From Paramarasmius palmivorus (taxonomy: Eukaryota > Basidiomycota > Agaricomycetes > Agaricales > Marasmiaceae): a stretch of DNA of 64,000 nucleotides. The translations under genes and the position numbers were made by a program. Below are positions 58,079 through 64,000 of this stretch, one piece after another. The stretch covers positions 215,257 to 279,256 of the forward strand of contig JAYKXP010000075.1 in NCBI GenBank assembly GCA_037176845.1. Direction: 5' to 3'. The notes below the pieces were generated by a model. It was not told the DNA's origin. It saw only the letters and a program-made list of their open reading frames with translations, and did no database searches. Numbering within the stretch: the first letter of the stretch is position 1; every line of letters starts with the position of its first letter.

Positions 58079-61000
58079 TTACCCCCCTCCTAATGCCTAT
58101 CGTCCGCGATAGGCTAGAACCTGCAATCCGTCCCTCCTCCCATTCTAGATCCGTGGGCTGTCCTTCAGTCAGATTTTCCAGTTTGCGCCAGGGTAGTGAG
58201 CTGAAGACGGCCGCTGCTATCCTCTTTGGCGCATTGGGATGCTTTTGGTGGAATTCCTCTATCTTCTCACCCGCATTCTTGACGTTGGCTGCTGGTTCCC
58301 AACTGTCGTCTTCCTCTCCAAAGCCTTCCCATTGCACCAAATACTGCAACCCCCTTCGGTATATCCTGCTGTCCAGAATCTGCTCGACCTCAAACTCCTC
58401 TTCTCCTTCTACTTCCACTGCTTCAGGTGGTGGTGGTCGTGATCCATTGACATCATTGCCCTTCCAGGGTGAGAGCCGGTTGACGTGGAAGACATTGTGT
58501 ACCTTCATAGCCGGAGGAAGCTTAAGCCGGTAGTCCAGTTCGCCAACCTTTTCAATGACTTCGTAGGGTCCCAGTTGCTGTGGTCCCAGCTTCTGGCTTG
58601 CTTGGTGGATTCTGATGTCTTTTGCTGACAGCCACACCTTGTCTCCTACTTCGAACACGTGCGCCTTCTTCTTCCCTGCCTCGTATGTCTCTTTCATCCG
58701 CTCCTTGCCCATGCGCAATGCCGCTTCTGCCTCTTTGCGCACCTCCCTTAGGTTCTCTAGCCGGGTGTTCAATGCTGGGAATCGGGTTGGGCGTCCTACT
58801 GGGATGGTGAAGTCAGGTGTGTAGCCGTACATGACTTCGAATGGGCTATGGTCGTGTGCTGTGTGGACTCGGGAGTTTAGTACAAACTCTGCTGTTGGGA
58901 GCCAGTCTGACCAGTCGTCCTGACGTTTATCCACGAATAGGCGTAAGAACCGTTCCACCTCTTGGTTGGCTCTTTCTGTCTGACCATTGGCAGCAGGGTG
59001 GTAGGCAGTAGTTAGTCCTGGCTGTAGCCCTAGTCGCTTGTACAGAGCTCGGGTTACTTGTGCTGCAAATTGCGGGCCTCGGTCAGATACGAACTTGTGG
59101 GGAATCCCATGCAGACGGAAGATCTCCCGGTAATGAAGGTCGGCGACTCCTTTGGCATCAAGGGTAGTGGTGGTGGGGAGAATGTGGACTTGCTTGCTGT
59201 ACAGGTCGATGTAGGTGATGATGGCATCGTAACCATTGCTGAGGGGGAGTCCTGTGATAAGGTCAACTCCTACTACACACCAAGGTCCTTCTGGCACTTC
59301 CATGGGTTGGAGTGTTGCGTCAGGGTGAACAGCTGGTTTGGTGCGTTGGCAGCGCTCACACCCTTGAACATACTTCTCTATGAAAGAGGACATGTTAGGC
59401 CACCAGTAGTAACGTTTCACCTGTTCTAGTGTCCCGTGTTTTCCCAGGTGCCCCGCTGTAGACGCATCATGGCACTGCTCTAGGATCTCCTTCCTCAAAC
59501 CTTCATCTGCCGGAATGTACAGTTTCCCCTTATAGTACACCAGGCCGTTGTCTTCTTCCCACTCCACTAGACCGTTGGCCAACTTCCTCGCCCCGTCCTT
59601 CTCCAGCGCCTCTACTGCCTGCAGTACCTCCGCTTCTCTCTCTACTCCCTTGCGTATTCTTTCCTCTAGGGCATCTCCTCCTACTCGCGCAGCTCCAATC
59701 TTTGCAAACATCTCTGGCTTCAGAACTACCTGCTCACGATTGTCCTCAGCATCCAACACCTGCAGCTCTGAGATTCGCGACAGGGGGTCTGCCTGAGTGT
59801 TCGTTTTGCCAGGTTTGTGTGTCAGACGGAAGTCAAACCGTGACAGCCAAAGCGCCCATCGGGCTTGACGACGAGTCAGGTCCTGAGCTGTCCTCCAGTA
59901 CTCCAGGTTTCGGTGGTCGGTGATTATCTCGAATGACTGAGGGAGTCCTTCCAAGTAGTGGCGCCAGTCCTCAAGGGCTCGGATGATGGCTAACATCTCA
60001 CGGTCGTAGATCTCGTAGTTCCTCTCAGCTGGTACCATGCTCTCTGATCGATATGCCACTGGGTGCCATAATCCATCGTCCTGCTGTTGAAGGATAACTC
60101 CGCCAGTAGCGTAGCCTGAGGCGTCCACTTCCACTCGGGTTGGCCGTTCCGGATCCCACATCACCAGTATTGGCTCCTCAGTGAAGGCCTTCTTCAGGGT
60201 ATCAAAGGCTTCCTGGTGTCGCCTTCCCCAGTCCCACCGTTGCTCTTTCTTGGTGAGGTCGTGCAGGGGTCGAGCGATCTTGGAGAAGTCTTTGATGAAT
60301 CGTCGGTAGAAGTTGGCGAAGCCGATGAACCCGCGAAGCTCACGAAGGTTGCGGGGTGTGCTCCACTCTTTGACTGCTCGTACTTTGACTGGGTCCATGG
60401 TGACTTGGCCTTCCCGTATTACCATACCGAGATATTCCACTTGCTGTTGGTCGAATTCACACTTCTCTGGCCGAAGGTAGAGGTCGTACTCCTGAAGTCT
60501 TTTCAGCACTTCATGGGTTGTGGCACGATGTTCCTCCATGGTCGCACTGTAGATGAGGATGTCATCCAGGTATACCGCTACCTTGCCCTTGGCAATGAGG
60601 TCTGCGAAGATGGAATTCATGAGGGCCTGGAATGTTGCTGGGGAATTGGTGAGGCCAAAGAACATGACTTGTGGTTCGAACAGGCCTCGACTGGTGGTGA
60701 ATGCTGCTTTCCACTCATCTCCTTCCTTGATGCGCACATTGTTGTATCCCCACCAAACATCCAGCTTGGTGAAGTACTTGGCACCTTTCAGGCGGTTGAT
60801 GATGTCGGTAGCTAAAGGAAGGGGGTATCGATTCTTGACAGTGAATTCATTGAGCTTGCGGTAGTCCTGTACGAACCGAAGTTTACCATCCTTCTTCTTG
60901 ACAAAGAAGACTGGGGAGGCGAGGGGCGACTTGGGTGGAACTATGTATCCCTTGCGCAGGTTTTCTTCCAGAAAGGCATCCAGCTCGGTTTGCTCGTTGA

Positions 61001-61212
61001 CCGACATGGGGTATACTTTGGATCGGATAGTCTCTGGGGCATCGGGCTTGAGGTCGATGGTGTGGTCCCAGGGTTTGTGCTCAGGCAGTCGATGGGACTC
61101 TTCCTCCGAAAACACCTTGCGGTATGGGTGGTACTCCTCGGGCACGATCTCCTCCATGCTCTTCTTCTCCTTCCTTTTTGACTCCTCAAACGCCAGCTCT
61201 GCTGGGTGCTCC
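58074..61212 (-). CDS. Retrotransposon pol: reverse transcriptase, RNase H, integrase, chromodomain
   Basis: A continuous frame of over 1,000 residues. RT contains FVQDYRKLNEFTVKNRYPLP and the active site VAVYLDDILIYS. RNase H contains VEVDASGYATGGV, EIYDREMLAII and TDHRNLEYW. Integrase has the HHCC finger (H..GHLGKH..C..CQR) and the D-D-E triad in VGVDLITGLPL, FVSDRGPQF and NGQTERANQEVERF. A C-terminal chromodomain reads EVEQILDSRIYRRGLQYLVQ..WEGF. This order and the chromodomain define a Ty3 chromovirus. The frame is open upstream of its first Met (61157) to the fusion with gag near 61210, where protease is absent. The stop codon lies five bases inside the 3' LTR. Confidence 0.92.
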
Positions 61213-61843
61213 TCCCAATGGCAAGGACCAGCCTATCACGGAACGCACGGCTGAGGTTATCGTAGAACCGGTCGCGGAGGTCCTCTGTGGAGTAGCCGGT
61301 GCGTCCCATGAGCTCTTTGAACTTGGCTGTGTATTCTGCCACCGTCATCTTGTCCTGGTGGAGAGCCTTGAGGCGGTGCTTGGCGTCCTCCTTTTCGTCT
61401 ACGCTCTCGAAGCGGAGCTTGAAAGCTGCCTCGAACGTGGCCCAGTTGTTGTCAAATATGGGTCTTCCCAACGAGTACTCCTCCATATAGGGAGTGGCCC
61501 AGAGAGCTGCGTCCTTTACCATGAACGACAGTGCTGTACTAATCCACACCCGGTCGTTGCGGTAGTACTGGCCGTCTGCATCCTGGACGTTCATCTCCCT
61601 CTTGGAGTTCCATCCATAGACTGAGAATGCTGCGAGGAAGCGGCGAGCATCAGCGCTGTCTCCATCTCCTGCGAACACCGCTGGCTTCTCAGAGCGGCTT
61701 CGCTGATCTGCTTTGGACGACATCTGGGTGGTGAGCAGGGCCACCGAGTCGGTGAGCGCCTTCTGGCTTGTAAGCAGTGCTTGTAGTAGGGTTTCATTCT
61801 GGGATTGTGCGGGAGGAGGAGGTGGAGGTACGTTATCAGACAT
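61213..61843 (-). CDS. Retrotransposon gag (capsid part only)
   Basis: Starts at ATG 61843 with a Pro-rich leader (MSDNVPPPPPP), followed by a capsid core: FAGDGDSADARRFLAAF, WATFEAAFKLRF, and the helix with ALHQDKMTVAEYTAKF, a retrotransposon-gag signature. After AIGRSTQ the gag frame runs into the pol sequence out of phase, so the nucleocapsid and protease region that normally follows is deleted at about 61205-61215. The gag frame continues out of phase to 60941. Confidence 0.85.
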
Positions 61844-62112
61844 GGCAGGAAATAAGCGGGGGTCTTTGTAGATGTCGTCGGCCCAGTCTAATGGATTGTG
61901 CAGTCGGTTTGGACAGGGGCTGGTGTCACAGTTCCACCAGTAGTCGTCGTCGCGGAGATGGTTGTCACGTTGGTTATCAGTGTTATAGGAGTGTGTGCAG
62001 GAGGAACAGTCAAAAGGAGGTGGGGGTGTAACGGTTGCTGTGTCTGCCAGGGTGTACCTTGAACGAGGTTGACGCTACCAGGTCAACGGCGTTCAATGAG
62101 ATCTTGACCTAA
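61844..62112 (-). other. Retrotransposon leader between 5' LTR and gag
   Basis: Untranslated leader on the minus strand. The first bases after the LTR (ttaggtcaagatc) and a nearby tggtagcgtcaac are candidate primer-binding sites, but neither was matched to a specific tRNA. Confidence 0.55.
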
Positions 62113-62557
62113 TGTGAGGGCGAACCAACTACCTCTCTACGGATAGCGGTGCTGAGCGATGATGATAAGGGAAAAAGGGGTGATCCGGCGCAGGCACAAG
62201 GCTCTATACGACGTTGAGCAGGCAGACACAAGTCAGATACTAGCCCAAATGACCAAGTTAGCATAACTAAAGGAATAAAATACAAGATGACTTGCCTAGC
62301 CCAAATGACCAAGAGGTCAAGATGGGGAACTAGGCATCTACAGCTATGGTTTATATGTGAAGAGTCTGTCTCGGCGAGAATTGTACAAGTAAGCAATCAG
62401 AATGATACGGAAAGATGTAGAACAATGGAAGAATGATGTGGAATGTTCCGGTGGATGAGAGGCTGTACGCGATATAAGTGGAAAGTGATAAGATGAAGAT
62501 AAGAAAATAGATAAGGGGACTTAGAGAAATGAAAGGAAAAAGCTACGCTCCATCACA
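62113..62557 (-). repeat. 5' LTR of the retrotransposon
   Basis: 445 bp, same ends as the 3' LTR and one noticed difference from it. The flanking cttct follows directly at 62558. Confidence 0.93.
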
Positions 62558-64000
62558 CTTCTGTCGTTGGGCTGCAATTGCATCATGTTGATCGCATGAA
62601 TAATTCGCCTAAAGGGTATCAATGAGACGAGCACTGGAAGAATTAGGTGACTTGATGTTCACGCGTCCACGTACCGGTAGAACAAACGAATCTGTAGATT
62701 CTATGTCTTCTGATGAGATACACGTTTCCATCTCTTCATCGTGTAAACCTCCGAGCGCAGTCTGATCACCGCCAAGGGCTTGAATAACCGAGAAATCAAC
62801 AAAAGGTAGTGTTGGTGTCTCCTCGGACAAAAGAGCCATGGACGTAGGCATGAACGGAGTGATGACTCGGGTAGCGTGAGCGATTTCAGCTGGAAAAGTG
62901 AATGGGTGCTCCAGTCCACGGGAAATCCAACTTTCTATGACCATCCGGAAAGCACAAAGGTGCTTACACACACCACCCTGGTCCAGAAAGTCAACGCAGG
63001 TGCAAGATGCTGAACCTTCTCGATGAATCTGAAGTTGATACTTCGAAGTAGAGCCGGGCTTTGAGAATGGACAAACCGCACGGAACCCATCCATTGGCAG
63101 GGGAAGCCTTTCGAATGCCTGGAGTCGGTTGTTTGCAAGGATATTCTTGGCGTGAAGGGTGCGAGTTTCATCCAATGGCCACCAACATAATCCTGCTGTG
63201 GGCGGCTTTTTCTGTACCTCTCGTGCTTGCTTCCTCTCCGCCAGCATCTTTTCATGTACCTCGACCAAGTCCTTTCCACCAGAGCATGCCTTGAAGCGAG
63301 AGGAGAACCAGTTTTGATAGTCCTTTTGGACCTTGTGCTGCAAGTAGATAGATGGCAGAATGCGGGAAATGAGGATGAATATCAGGAAATCAAATCGCAG
63401 TCGATGGCCAGAATGAAGCCAGTTTGCTAGGTGTTTTCGTTTGAGTACAGCGTTGAATGCTTCGAGGTGATTTGTCGTAGGGAGGACAGAGTCCACGGGA
63501 ATTCCAATACGCGCAGATGCAGCGATCCGGCTCCAATCCGACCAGCTACGCCACATGCTTTCCGACATCCAATTCTCGTTGAGGTAAGCAATGTGGGCAA
63601 GTCCTCCTTGTGCGGTGTTGCTGGATAGAGGGTTGCTGAGTAGCCCCGTTAGATAGGTGTGCTCCTGAAAGACATGAATCGTTGCAATGTTATGGTCTGT
63701 TGTTGATATCAGCCTAATAGCAGGTTAGTAGTGTAGGTTGATGAGAGAGAGATAAACTTACTGGCATTCGAGTGAATATAGTCGGTCCCAAACATGACTC
63801 TTCCAAAAATCCCTTTGCGAACCTAGATGGCGCCTCCGGCTATTTTTCCAGCACTGTTTGAGGTGAAACTTGCACAAGCGGAGGATAATATGAGGCCAGA
63901 CTTGCACGAGCGCTCCTCGCTCCTTGTGATCTGTGTCGGTGATGACGGAATATGGCTCGAATTGCTCAGTGGCAGTAAAGAATTCTTCGGTGTGGTCGGG
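62558..64000 (-). pseudogene. MULE-type transposase with SWIM zinc finger (5' part, interrupted, runs off the window)
   Basis: Coding on the minus strand from beyond 64000. Exon 63762-64000 contains ITDTDHKERGALVQVW and LRLCKFHLKQCWKN, matching the catalytic region of a Mutator-like transposase family. Intron 63714-63761 leads to HIAYLNENWMSESMWRSW, TTNHLEAFNAVLKRKHL and a SWIM finger (CTCVDFLDQGGVCKHLC; C-x-C..C-x-H), typical of MULE proteins. A following intron (gtgaac..ctttag, about 62612-62665) leads into ANYSCDQHDAIAAQRQ, where the LTR element is inserted at the cttct site. The rest of the gene is at 57209-57633. The insertion should truncate the protein unless the whole element is removed by splicing. 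Confidence 0.8.

Larger units (their letters stand above)
57634..62557 (-). mobile_element. Ty3-type LTR retrotransposon (chromovirus), internally deleted
   Basis: A 4,924-bp element lies in minus orientation with two 445-bp LTRs that differ at one noticed base (C at 57868, T at 62347). Both ends show TGTGA..TCACA. A perfect 5-bp target-site duplication cttct flanks it (57629-57633 and 62558-62562). Order in transcription: 5' LTR, leader (61844-62112), gag capsid, then pol with RT, RNase H, integrase and chromodomain, a polypurine tract and the 3' LTR. No CCHC zinc knuckle or D(S/T)G protease is present. The nearly identical LTRs indicate a young insertion. Confidence 0.93.

Noticed and set aside
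58093..61624. Several plus-strand genes between 58 and 61.6 kb
   Set aside because: They are antisense shadows of the retrotransposon gag-pol frames.
1..64000. CRISPR array, rRNA operon or bacterial operon features
   Set aside because: No regularly spaced short repeats, no rRNA sequence, and the intron-rich gene structure is eukaryotic.

Overview
This window comes from a mushroom-forming basidiomycete (Agaricomycete-type nuclear DNA). The genes are cut by many 45-65 nt GT..AG introns. Every intact tRNA gene has an intron at position 37/38. The protein families also fit: GH76-like membrane glycosidases, HET-domain proteins, signal-peptide/ectodomain/single-TM proteins, a BTB-like protein, a Ty3 chromovirus, a MULE transposase and a DDE transposase. 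Gene models below were joined by hand from splice consensus, reading phase and comparison between paralogues in the window. Exon borders are therefore reasoned, not transcript-proven.

Layout. 0-2 kb: a Pho85-type cyclin. 3.1-3.7 kb: tRNA-Ser(TGA), tRNA-Tyr(GTA) and a degenerate tRNA. 4.3-5.3 and 13.3-14.3 kb: two diverged copies of a non-coding repeat. 6.1-11.5 kb (minus): a tandem pair of GH76-like glycosidase genes that are damaged in different places. 14.4-14.7 kb: a G-rich tract with telomere-like repeats. 15.1 kb: tRNA-Asn. 12-22 kb: an array of a four-TM protein family (intact genes at 18.99 and 20.89 kb, another at 29.45 kb) interleaved with relics of itself and of a multi-TM gene on the other strand. 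22.3-25.3 kb: a 3-kb block repeated almost exactly at 52.3-55.3 kb. 26.5-27.6 kb: a single-TM protein. 30.4-33.9 kb (minus): a tandem pair of HET-domain genes. 36.0-42.6 kb: two paralogous single-TM proteins flanking a third membrane protein on the other strand. 42.9-49.7 kb: a tRNA island (three Thr, Val, Cys, two Glu, Asn, plus a Val-like pseudogene) with a BTB-like gene inside. 50-52 kb: a DDE transposase gene with an internal deletion. 55.7-56.9 kb: a seven-exon gene of unknown function. 57.2-64 kb: a MULE transposase gene split by a young Ty3-type LTR retrotransposon.

Overall this is accessory, fast-evolving sequence. It holds tandem paralogues, relics and nested transposons. Its likely functions are at the cell surface (glycosidases and single-TM proteins), in self/non-self recognition (HET pair), and in transposition. 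A cross-cutting feature is a C-terminal PPxY motif, a WW-domain/Rsp5 ligand, on several otherwise unrelated proteins: one GH76 copy, both single-TM paralogues, the jelly-roll-like TM protein and the cyclin.
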